From assembly GCA_005800465.1 (NCBI GenBank), contig SYFI01000057.1, positions 1-10,432 of the forward strand: DNA of 10,432 bases. Reading direction: 5' to 3'. How positions within the stretch are numbered: position 1 is the stretch's first letter; each line of letters starts with the position of its first letter. The stretch is from Actinomycetota bacterium. GTDB taxonomy: Bacteria; Actinomycetota; Thermoleophilia; Miltoncostaeales; Miltoncostaeaceae. Shown here one piece after another: positions 1 through 6,368 of this stretch. The notes under the pieces were generated by a model. The model ran no database searches and had not been told where the DNA came from. It saw nothing but the letters and a program-made list of their open reading frames with translations. A program made the translations under genes and the position numbers.

Positions 1-327
1 ATCCACTCCGTGGACGACATCACGGCGCAGGCCATTGATGCCCAGACCATCAACATCAAGCCATCGCGAACCGGGTCGCTTAAGCGACTGATGGCCGTGT
101 ACGACCACGCGCGTGCCGAGGGCCTTGGCATGTACGGCGGCGGGCAATACGAACTGGGGCCGGGCAGAGGGCACATCCAGTACCTGGCGTCCATGTTCCA
201 CCCGGAGGCACCCAACGACACATCTCCGGTGGAGTTCCACGGCCAGCCCCGTCCGGGCATGCCCACGAGCCCTATTCCCGCAATGCCCGCCCCCACCGGA
301 TTCCGCTGGGGGCCGAACAGCACTTAA
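1..327 (+). CDS. Enolase-superfamily protein, C-terminal part (5' end outside window)
   Basis: The reading frame is open from the first base and ends at TAA 325-327, so only about the last 108 residues are present. The segments IHSVDDI, INIKPSR, YGGGQYELGPGR and IQYLASMFHPEAPND resemble the closing strands of the (beta/alpha)8 barrel in mandelate-racemase/muconate-cycloisomerase-like members of the enolase superfamily. From memory, actinobacterial members of this type read 'DAPIHSV..' just before this point, which fits the window edge. The Pro-rich tail, roughly residues 78-108, is a typical extension. Enzymes of this superfamily abstract a proton alpha to a carboxylate on a Mg2+ centre. The metal-binding residues lie upstream of the window and the substrate cannot be deduced. 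The GTG at base 10 is internal and is not a start. The stop overlaps the stop of the convergent 66-aa gene. Confidence 0.8.
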   Translation: MHSVDDITAQAIDAQTINIKPSRTGSLKRLMAVYDHARAEGLGMYGGGQYELGPGRGHIQYLASMFHPEAPNDTSPVEFHGQPRPGMPTSPIPAMPAPTGFRWGPNST

Positions 328-524
328 GAGGCGGCGGGAGCGCCCTCCATCAGATCGCGCGCGGTCTCCAGACGACCCCACGCGGCCTCTTCGGCACGCT
401 GGTGCTCATCGCCGCTGGCGTAGAGATGGGCGCCCCGGGAAACGCGCAGGTAATCGGTCATCGCGCGCTCGAGTTCCTCATCGGGACTCATATGGCGCCG
501 GGTGGGAACTTCGCTGCTCACCAC
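324..524 (-). CDS. Small acidic hypothetical protein (66 aa)
   Basis: I do not recognise a named family. The protein is 66 residues long, charged and predicted helical (DEELERAMTDYLRVS, then EEAAWGRLETARDLMEG), with no cysteines, signal peptide or membrane segment. The gene is supported by a perfect Shine-Dalgarno AGGAGGT at 528-534 (- strand). Two tandem GTG codons follow it. The one at 524 is only 3-4 nt from the SD and the one at 521 is 6-7 nt away, so the true start may be 521. The stop (324-326) overlaps the TAA of the convergent enolase-like gene. Upstream there is a TAGGTT box (549-554), a possible -10, in the region shared with the divergent gene at 627. Function is unknown; cytoplasmic location is inferred. 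Confidence 0.7.
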   Translation of the reverse strand: MVSSEVPTRRHMSPDEELERAMTDYLRVSRGAHLYASGDEHQRAEEAAWGRLETARDLMEGAPAAS

Positions 525-527
525 ATG

Positions 528-534
528 ACCTCCT
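528..534 (-). promoter_or_regulatory. Strong Shine-Dalgarno AGGAGGT for the 66-aa gene
   Basis: On the - strand AGGAGGT is followed by CAT and then GTG GTG. It is the only near-perfect ribosome binding site visible in the window and contrasts with the SD-less starts of several neighbours. Spacing favours the second GTG (521) as the initiation codon. Confidence 0.7.
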
Positions 535-614
535 GACCGTTGGGGAATAACCTAGCGCGGGTCACCGCCCCACGCCCCTCGCGGTGTTGCACGGAGCGGC
601 TGCGACACCATGGC

Positions 615-620
615 TAAAGT
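615..620 (+). promoter_or_regulatory. TAAAGT -10-like box, putative leaderless promoter
   Basis: TAAAGT fits the actinobacterial -10 consensus TANNNT. Exactly six bases (AGGCGG) separate it from ATG 627, which would place transcription start at or next to the A of the start codon. No convincing -35 lies 16-18 bases upstream; a TTGCAC at 587-592 is too far away. AGGCGG could instead act as a weak SD but would abut the start codon. Confidence 0.5.
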
Positions 621-626
621 AGGCGG

Positions 627-1892
627 ATGGCAATCACGGAGGGCACGCCGACACCGGCGACCAAGAAGACTCAGCGTTGGCGCGGCATCCTGTCGTTCGT
701 CTGCCTGACCATCTCGATTCTCTGCCTGATCGTGGGCAGCCTCTTCGTGTGGGTGCGCGCAACCGCCTATAACCCTGACGGCTTCGTGAGTGCAGCCCTC
801 AATGTGCAGGGCCAGGTGGGTGTGCAGGACGCCATCGTCAACTACGTCGAGAATGACGTCATCACCCAGCAGCGTGCCGAAGATGCCGCCAGCAAGGTCG
901 TGGAGCAGTTGCCGGTGAGCGCCGATCGCAAGGCATTCCTCACCGGCGTGCTCGCAGCATCGCTCCGTGCCCAGGTGGGCAACATCGTGCAGAACGCGCT
1001 CAGCACCGGTGCGGCACGCAAACTCATCTCCAACGTCTCCGAGCGGACCAGCGAAGGCGTGGTGGCACTGCTGAGGAATGAGCCCGGGGTGTTCGCCTTC
1101 CAGGATGACGCGATCGTGTTCAACACCGAGCCCCTGGTGCAGGAAGCCCGGGCGGCCGTGAATGCCAAGCTCGGAACGATGGCCAAGTACCTCCCGGCGC
1201 CGCTGGCAGCCGAGGGCTATCCCGTGTACATCATCGCTGAGGGTTCTGGCGTTACGGCCGTGCAGAACGCGATCACGCTCGTTGACCTGATGACTTGGGT
1301 ACTGCCGATCGCATTCCTCATCCTCATAATCTTGGGCCTGCTGCTGGCACACGAGCGCAGGTCGGCTGCCTACCGCACCATGACCGCCATCGCAGTTGCT
1401 GCGGTGGTGGTGTTCATCGCGCTCCGCATCACCCGCAGCATCATCGCCGGCCTCATCGCGGAGCCAGCATCTGAACAGGTGTACAACGCGATCGTCGATC
1501 AGATCGGGCAACGCCTTCTGGCCCAGACGATGTGGCTGGCGCTCCTCGCCGCGGTCGTTGCAGGAATCCTGTGGCTGTTCGGTCCCGACCGGCTGGCCAA
1601 GCGCTCCCGTTCGTGGATCGCCCGTCGATCGAAGGACCTTGCGAATGGGGCGCAGAGCGGCGACGGGCGCGTCACCACGTTCGCCCGCGAATACACCCGC
1701 CACCTTGAGATCGCTGGCGTCGTCGCGATCGCACTTGTCCTCATATTCTTCACCTCGCTCGGCCCCACCGCATGGGTTGTTGGTCTGGTGCTGGTGGTGC
1801 TGTGGTTCCTGGCGCTGGAATTCACGCGGTCGGCGCCATGGATGACGTCACTTATCGGGCGCCTGCGCAGCAAGGACAAGGCCGCCGCCTAG
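627..1892 (+). CDS. Conserved actinobacterial-type integral membrane protein, six predicted TM helices (421 aa)
   Basis: The layout is a short basic cytoplasmic N-terminus (TKKTQRWRG), TM1 at about residues 20-45, an extracytoplasmic domain of about 175 residues (46-220), then TM2 222-242, TM3 250-268, TM4 299-318, TM5 361-378 and TM6 380-398, with a basic tail (GRLRSKDK). The post-TM1 segment 'RATAYNPDGFVSAALNVQGQ' and the following 'VQDAIVNYVEN' resemble a widespread actinobacterial membrane-protein family of unknown function (…VWxR…D.drFV…P.VQdAva…). Assignment is by recollection. The extracytoplasmic part is rich in amphipathic helix and lacks Cys, so it is probably a helical bundle. No enzymatic motif is visible. 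The ATG follows a TAAAGT box by six bases, suggesting leaderless transcription. A long antisense frame under it (552-1703) is a codon-bias shadow. Confidence 0.87.
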   Translation: MAITEGTPTPATKKTQRWRGILSFVCLTISILCLIVGSLFVWVRATAYNPDGFVSAALNVQGQVGVQDAIVNYVENDVITQQRAEDAASKVVEQLPVSADRKAFLTGVLAASLRAQVGNIVQNALSTGAARKLISNVSERTSEGVVALLRNEPGVFAFQDDAIVFNTEPLVQEARAAVNAKLGTMAKYLPAPLAAEGYPVYIIAEGSGVTAVQNAITLVDLMTWVLPIAFLILIILGLLLAHERRSAAYRTMTAIAVAAVVVFIALRITRSIIAGLIAEPASEQVYNAIVDQIGQRLLAQTMWLALLAAVVAGILWLFGPDRLAKRSRSWIARRSKDLANGAQSGDGRVTTFAREYTRHLEIAGVVAIALVLIFFTSLGPTAWVVGLVLVVLWFLALEFTRSAPWMTSLIGRLRSKDKAAA

Positions 1893-1921
1893 GCCCCGCA
1901 GGGCAGGGAACGTGTGTTCGC

Positions 1922-1927
1922 TACAGT
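1922..1927 (+). promoter_or_regulatory. TACAGT -10-like box, putative leaderless promoter
   Basis: TACAGT (TANNNT) is followed by exactly six bases (GCCCAC) and then GTG 1934, the same geometry as at 615-627. No SD precedes that GTG, so the box supports choosing GTG 1934 over the in-frame ATG at 1979. A clear -35 is not visible. Confidence 0.5.
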
Positions 1928-1933
1928 GCCCAC

Positions 1934-2206
1934 GTGGGCGACCCTGTTGACGACATCATCCGCGTTGCCTCGCTCACGATGAGCGAGGATGAGGCCGACC
2001 GTCTTATCGGCTGGATCGCCCTTCGCACCGGTCGAAGCAAGGCGCTGGCAACCGGGGACGACACCATCTCGCGCCTGCGGCACGTTGCCGAACATTGGCT
2101 CGATGACGACCAGCGTCGCCGGCTCGCCGGGTGGATCGCACGACGCGTGGCTCTGGGTGAGGATCCGGTACCGCCCGCACGAGGTCAGGGGCGGCGGCGC
2201 GCGTAG
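1934..2206 (+). CDS. Small hypothetical protein with two copies of a helical motif (90 aa)
   Basis: I do not recognise a family. The protein has an internal repeat. Residues 17-31 (acidic cap, then RLIGWIALR) align with residues 57-71 (DDDQ, then RRLAGWIARR) at an offset of 40, sharing R-L-x-G-W-I-A-x-R. The two amphipathic helices flank a charged middle part (HVAEHW), and a basic tail (GQGRRRA) follows. There is no TM segment, signal peptide or Cys. The GTG start is chosen because of the TACAGT box six bases upstream and the absence of any SD; the frame extends further upstream to 1772 only by running through the preceding membrane-protein gene. It lies 41 bp after that gene on the same strand. 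The next gene is convergent, with 80 bp between the stops. Confidence 0.65.
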   Translation: MGDPVDDIIRVASLTMSEDEADRLIGWIALRTGRSKALATGDDTISRLRHVAEHWLDDDQRRRLAGWIARRVALGEDPVPPARGQGRRRA

Positions 2207-2286
2207 GCATGCCCCCGTGCCCCTCGCCTGTGTCGCCGATGCTCTGAATATCCGATCGCGACCATCATCTGCTCGGCACCAGCTGA

Positions 2287-2697
2287 TCAGGCCGGGCGGG
2301 TACGAAGCGGCTCGCGGCCGTCTGGGGCATCTGGTAGACCGGCGCCGAATGCAGGGTTCTGGCATGCCCCATTCGCACGCAGCGGGAATGTGCGATCGAT
2401 CACCGCCACGCAGATGGGGCGGGGCGGCCGATCGGCACGAATGGCACCGAAGCCGGGGTGGTCCTGCTCCACCCGGGCCAGCTGACCCGCATCAATCTCG
2501 ACCCCGAAGACCTTGTCGATGCAGCCGATCCATGTCACGCCGCCCTCCTCGTGCGCATAGAGACGCGGGCAGGCCTGCGCCACGCACCCCGCCGGGTACA
2601 CGATGCGTTCGCATCGCACCGGGCAGAGACGGCATGACGCGCCATCATCGGCGGCCTCGAGGGCGAGTCGGGCATCTGGGGCGGTGTGATCGTCCAT
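2287..2697 (-). CDS. Cys-rich protein of unknown function (136 aa), probable metal or Fe-S binder
   Basis: The protein has eight cysteines: C22-x2-C25-x3-C29-x8-C38-x4-C43, then C59, C96 and C112. Local motifs include SCRLCPVRCER, YPAGC, ACPRLYAHEE, WIGCIDKVFGVEID, RPPRPIC and GACQNPAF. There is no signal peptide or TM helix, so it is cytoplasmic and the cysteines probably bind metal. I recall conserved hypothetical proteins of this shape (CP..C…P.GC…C.RLY…GC..KVF.VEID…C.NP.F) in Thermoleophilia-like genomes but no assigned function. The ATG at 2697 is preferred because a -35/-10 pair ends nine bases upstream. An in-frame GTG at 2748 would add 17 residues and overlap that promoter. It lies 63 bp after dnaE on the same strand. 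Confidence 0.75.
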   Translation of the reverse strand: MDDHTAPDARLALEAADDGASCRLCPVRCERIVYPAGCVAQACPRLYAHEEGGVTWIGCIDKVFGVEIDAGQLARVEQDHPGFGAIRADRPPRPICVAVIDRTFPLRANGACQNPAFGAGLPDAPDGREPLRTRPA

Positions 2698-2706
2698 TGA
2701 GAGGCG

Positions 2707-2735
2707 ATTCAAGCCGCGGGTCCAAAGGCAGTCAA
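2707..2735 (-). promoter_or_regulatory. Sigma70-type promoter for the Cys-rich gene
   Basis: On the - strand TTGACT (2735-2730), a 17-bp spacer and TTGAAT (2712-2707) form a plausible -35/-10 pair between the dnaE stop and ATG 2697. Nine bases separate the -10 from the ATG, so the transcript would start at or within a few bases of the start codon. The -10 is not a strict TANNNT, so confidence is moderate. Confidence 0.45.
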
Positions 2736-2760
2736 GCCCCTCTGGCACCGCCCGTCGCGA

Positions 2761-5700
2761 TCAGGCGACGGCGCGCTCCCCGAACATCGACTTGAGCGAT
2801 GCCAGACGGTTGCGATCGCCCGGATCCACCAGATATTCCTTACCCAGGCGCATCCGCACCGGGCCCTCGGGGGTCATCACATCCACCACCACCGACGCCT
2901 CACCCGGATGGTCGCTGATCAGTTGCTTCAGCATCCCCATGTTGGTGCCGGCCACGCGGCTGGAATCCACCTTCAACAGGAGCCTGTCCTCTTCATCGGC
3001 CGGGTCGGGCTCAAACGGCGTGATGGCCTGTGCCACCAGCTTGGTCTCGCCCTCACCCTTCTGGTCAATGCGACCGCTGATGAGCACCAGCGCATCCTCG
3101 TTCAGGACCTCGCGCGACGCGGCCAGCACCTGCGGCACCACAACCACCTCGATGCCCCCCTCCCAGTCGTCAAGCCGCACAAATGCCATGGGTTCGCCGC
3201 GCTTGGTGCTGATGTGCTTGATGAACCCCACAAGCCCACCGAGCGTGACCGTCTGCCCATCGGCGCAGCGCCCCACGTCTCCGATGGTGACGGTGGTGAG
3301 CCGTGCCAACTGCTTGCGGCAGTCGGTGAGCGGGTGGCTCGACACGTAGAGGCCAATAGCCTCCTTCTCGCCCTTGAGGAGTTCGTCTTTCTCCATCTCG
3401 TGTGCCGTGATTGCGGGGTCGGCGTCGGCCAGCCCGGCACCGGCGTCGTCGAGCATGCCGAACAGCGACTCCTGCCCGGCCGCCTGATCATTGAGACGCT
3501 TGGCTGCCTGAGCCATGGCGGCCGGCAGCGTCTCGAGCATGCCCGCACGACTGGCGCCGGTGCAGTCGAGGGCGCCCCCGCGGATAAGGCTCTCAAGTGC
3601 CCGCTTATTGAGTTGCTGTGGGTCAACCCGTCGGCAGAAATCCCACAACGACGGAAATGCCCCATTGGCCTCCCGCTCGACCAGAAGCGCCTGTACGGCC
3701 GACTCCCCCACGGCCTTTACAGCCGTGAGCCCGAAGCGGATCTCCTTCACTCCGGTGACCACGAAGCCCGCGCCCGACTGATTGACGTCGGGCGCGAGTA
3801 CTTCGATGCCCATGTCCGAGCAGGCCGATACGTAGAACGGCACGCGGTCCTTGGTGTCCATCACTGAGGTGAGCACGGCTGCCATGTAATCGGCAGGGTG
3901 GTTGGCCTTGAGGTACGCGGTGCGGTACGAGAGCAGGGCGTAACAGGCTGCGTGGCTCTTATTGAACGAGTAGTCACCGGCGGCCTCGCACAGGCCCCAG
4001 AGGCCCTGGGCAACGTCCCTCCTGCAGCCGGAGTCGATGCAACCCCGAATGAACTCGTCACTCAGTGACGCCATCAGTTTCTTATCCTTCTTGCCCACAG
4101 CCTTACGAAGATCATCCGCGCGAGCGGGCGAGAATCCCGCGATGGTGCGGGAGATCTGCATCAACTGTTCCTGATACACCGCCACGCCATAGGTGGGTCC
4201 GGTGATGGGCTCCAGCCGCTGGTCGTCAAAGCGGACCCGGCTGGGGTCGCGCTTGTTCTTCGCATAGGTTGAGATAAACGCCATCGGGCCCGGGCGGTAC
4301 AGGGCCACAAGCGCCACGAGGTCGGCGAACTCAGTGGGCCGCACCTCGCGCAACGCGTCCCGCATGCCCGACGACTCAAACTGGAACACACCGAGCGCAT
4401 CGCCCTTGGCGAGCATGCGGTAGGTGGGCGCGTCATTCAGGGTCAACGCCTCGATATCGAGGTCTTCGCCCGTGGACTCGCGGATCAACCGCAGCGCGTC
4501 CTGAATGATGTCGAGGTTGCGGAGTCCCAGGAAGTCCATCTTCAATAGGCCGAGGGCCTCCACGTCGTGGTCGGGCATCTGGGTGACCACCGCGCCCTCG
4601 TCGTCAACACGCACCGGCAGGTAGTCGGTGATTGCACCCGGTGCGATGACCACGCCGGCCGCGTGCACGCCCTCGTTGCGCACCAGGCCCTCAAGCGGAC
4701 GGGCAACCTCGATGATCCGGCGTGCGCCTTCGTCAGACTCCACATAGGCGGCCAGCTCGCCACCCGGGGCGAGCGCCTGCTCCAGCTTGATGCCGATGGG
4801 GCGCTCGGGCACGAGCTTGGCGATGCGATCGACCTGCCCGTACGAGAAGCCGAGCACACGGCCGGAGTCGCGCACAACCGCGCGGGCCAGCAACTTGCCG
4901 AAGGTACCGATGCGGGCGACTGCGTTGCTGCCGTACTTCTGTGTGACGTACGCCACCACGCGGTCACGTCCGCTCACCGAGAAGTCGGTGTCGATGTCCG
5001 GCATCGACTTGCGACCGGGGTTGAGGAAGCGCTCAAACAGCAGTCCGTGCTCGAGCGGGTCGAGATCGGTGATGCGCAGCGAGAATGCCACCAGCGACCC
5101 GGCCGCAGATCCACGACCCGGGCCCACCGCCACGCCATTCTCGCGTGACCACTTGATGTAGTCCCACACGATGAGGAAGTACGACGAGAAGCCCATCTCC
5201 TTGATGGTGTCGATCTCAAACTGCAGACGGTCCTCGGCAGCGGCCGGCCAGTTGTCCACGCCGTAGCGGCGGTCGAGGCCTCCGCGGCACAGGCCCTCGA
5301 GGTACACGTCGTCGGTCTCGCCGGTGGGCACCGGGAACACCGGCAGCTTGATGTCGCCGAGCGGCAGTCTGAGGCCCGAGCAGCGCTCCGCGATCTCGAT
5401 GGTCGTGTGAAGCGACTCCGGGAAGTCGGGGAGCGCCTGCAGCATCTCCTCCCCCGACTTGATGAAGAACTCCTGCGTGTCGAACCTGAAGCGCTTGGGA
5501 TCCGACAGCACGGCGCGGGTCTGGATAGCCAACAGGGCCTCGTGGCTGTCGGCATCCTGATGGCATACGTAGTGCACATCGCCGGTGGCCACCATTGAGC
5601 GGCCGGTCTCCTTCGCCAGGGTGCCCAGGTGCTGGTTGATGCGCCGCTGTCCATCGATCCCGGAGTCCTGAAGCTCGAGGTAGACGTTGTCGGGCCCGAA

Positions 5701-6192
5701 GATGCCGGTAAGCGTGTCCAGTTCGCGACGCGCACCGTCAAGGTCGTCGTTCATCAGGCTGGAGCAGACGGTGCCCGACAGGCAGCCCGACAGCACGATG
5801 ATGCCCTCGGCGTGCCGGCTCATGAGCTCGTGGTCGATCCGCGGACGGCGGTGGTAGCCCTCGAGGTACCCGGCCGAGCACAGGCGGATGAGGTTGTAAT
5901 AGCCGGTGGTGTTCTCTGCCAGCAGGGTGAGGTGGTTGCGCTTTTCCTTACCCCTGAAGCGGTGATCGGGCACCACGTAGGCCTCGAGCCCCACGATGGG
6001 GGTGATGCCGCGCTTGGTCGCCTCGCGGTACAACTCCACCGCACCGCTCATCACGCCGTGGTCGGTGAGCGCCACCGCGCTCTGCCCCAGTTCCTCCACG
6101 CGATCAAGCAGGCGCGGGATCTTGCACGCGCCATCAAGGATCGAATAGTCCGAGTGGACATGGAGATGCGCGAACGGCGGACTGGTACTCAC
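2761..6192 (-). CDS. dnaE: DNA polymerase III subunit alpha (replicative, DnaE1-like, 1143 aa)
   Basis: This is the catalytic subunit of the chromosomal replicase. Domains in order: PHP (about 7-280); palm with GPGRGSAAGS (358-367), PDIDTDF (398-404) and KMDFLGLR (551-558); thumb and fingers (to about 800); helix-hairpin-helix region (about 810-880, NKRALESLIRGGALD); OB fold (about 982-1060) and a C-terminal domain to 1143. The catalytic aspartates are D401, D403 and D553, closely matching E. coli D401, D403, D555. The PHP metal ligands seen in actinobacterial DnaE1 all appear present: H11, H13, D20, H45, E70, H87, C137, D205, H207. This suggests 3'-5' proofreading, as shown for Mycobacterium tuberculosis DnaE1. 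The length is normal and there is no intein or frameshift. The GTG start lacks an SD but follows a TAGGTT box by six bases. Confidence 0.98.
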   Translation of the reverse strand: MSTSPPFAHLHVHSDYSILDGACKIPRLLDRVEELGQSAVALTDHGVMSGAVELYREATKRGITPIVGLEAYVVPDHRFRGKEKRNHLTLLAENTTGYYNLIRLCSAGYLEGYHRRPRIDHELMSRHAEGIIVLSGCLSGTVCSSLMNDDLDGARRELDTLTGIFGPDNVYLELQDSGIDGQRRINQHLGTLAKETGRSMVATGDVHYVCHQDADSHEALLAIQTRAVLSDPKRFRFDTQEFFIKSGEEMLQALPDFPESLHTTIEIAERCSGLRLPLGDIKLPVFPVPTGETDDVYLEGLCRGGLDRRYGVDNWPAAAEDRLQFEIDTIKEMGFSSYFLIVWDYIKWSRENGVAVGPGRGSAAGSLVAFSLRITDLDPLEHGLLFERFLNPGRKSMPDIDTDFSVSGRDRVVAYVTQKYGSNAVARIGTFGKLLARAVVRDSGRVLGFSYGQVDRIAKLVPERPIGIKLEQALAPGGELAAYVESDEGARRIIEVARPLEGLVRNEGVHAAGVVIAPGAITDYLPVRVDDEGAVVTQMPDHDVEALGLLKMDFLGLRNLDIIQDALRLIRESTGEDLDIEALTLNDAPTYRMLAKGDALGVFQFESSGMRDALREVRPTEFADLVALVALYRPGPMAFISTYAKNKRDPSRVRFDDQRLEPITGPTYGVAVYQEQLMQISRTIAGFSPARADDLRKAVGKKDKKLMASLSDEFIRGCIDSGCRRDVAQGLWGLCEAAGDYSFNKSHAACYALLSYRTAYLKANHPADYMAAVLTSVMDTKDRVPFYVSACSDMGIEVLAPDVNQSGAGFVVTGVKEIRFGLTAVKAVGESAVQALLVEREANGAFPSLWDFCRRVDPQQLNKRALESLIRGGALDCTGASRAGMLETLPAAMAQAAKRLNDQAAGQESLFGMLDDAGAGLADADPAITAHEMEKDELLKGEKEAIGLYVSSHPLTDCRKQLARLTTVTIGDVGRCADGQTVTLGGLVGFIKHISTKRGEPMAFVRLDDWEGGIEVVVVPQVLAASREVLNEDALVLISGRIDQKGEGETKLVAQAITPFEPDPADEEDRLLLKVDSSRVAGTNMGMLKQLISDHPGEASVVVDVMTPEGPVRMRLGKEYLVDPGDRNRLASLKSMFGERAVA

Positions 6193-6198
6193 CCCACA

Positions 6199-6204
6199 AA
6201 CCTA
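6199..6204 (-). promoter_or_regulatory. TAGGTT -10-like box, putative leaderless promoter of dnaE
   Basis: On the - strand TAGGTT is followed by six bases (TGTGGG) and then GTG 6192. The geometry is identical to the boxes before the genes at 627 and 1934. The -35 region (17 bases upstream) is GC-rich without a TTGACA-like match, and no SD precedes dnaE. Confidence 0.45.
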
Positions 6205-6232
6205 CCCACTCGCCCCGACGGCGCCCGAGCGA

Positions 6233-6285
6233 CACACTTTTGTCACGGCGACTGACCCCACCCGGGGTCTGACCCCAGTGCGGGG
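6233..6285. repeat. 53-bp direct repeat, copy 1 (argG-dnaE intergenic)
   Basis: This copy is identical over all 53 bases to 6292-6344. The unit begins CACACTTTTGTCACGG and ends CCAGTGCGGGG. It contains the 13-bp palindrome GGGGTCTGACCCC (6264-6276) and a second overlapping pairing, GACCCC-ACCC-GGGGTC. Two CTGACCCCA motifs 17 bp apart suggest the unit itself grew by duplication. It lies between the dnaE start and the argG stop, outside any gene. Confidence 0.95.
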
Positions 6286-6291
6286 GCGCGG

Positions 6292-6344
6292 CACACTTTT
6301 GTCACGGCGACTGACCCCACCCGGGGTCTGACCCCAGTGCGGGG
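6292..6344. repeat. 53-bp direct repeat, copy 2 (argG-dnaE intergenic)
   Basis: This is the second perfect copy, separated from the first by six bases (GCGCGG), giving a 59-bp period. Its palindrome GGGGTCTGACCCC is at 6323-6335. It could be a REP-like interspersed element, a transcription attenuator between argG and dnaE, or a protein-binding site. The sequence alone does not decide. Confidence 0.95.
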
Positions 6345-6368
6345 CCGTGTTCGGCGCGCGGGTCCCTC

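Noticed and set aside
552..1703. 383-aa open frame antisense to the membrane protein
   Set aside because: Its translation is His/Asp/Arg-rich with no fold-like pattern, while the opposite strand has clear TM helices and a sensible start. It is a codon-bias shadow in GC-rich DNA.
2748..2748. GTG 2748 as start of the Cys-rich protein
   Set aside because: The 17 extra residues would be encoded across the -35/-10 promoter that precedes ATG 2697, and no SD supports GTG 2748.
1989..2795. 268-aa + strand frame over the 90-aa and Cys-rich genes
   Set aside because: The product is Arg/Pro/Ser-rich low-complexity sequence. It overlaps two better-supported genes on different frames or strands and has no start signal.
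2908..3867. 319-aa + strand frame inside dnaE, and similar frames at 4567-5148 and 5629-6255
   Set aside because: All lie antisense to an intact, highly conserved dnaE and have no recognisable domains.
6233..6344. CRISPR-like direct repeats
   Set aside because: There are only two units of 53 bp with a six-base spacer and no cas genes. The geometry is that of a tandem duplication, not a CRISPR array.
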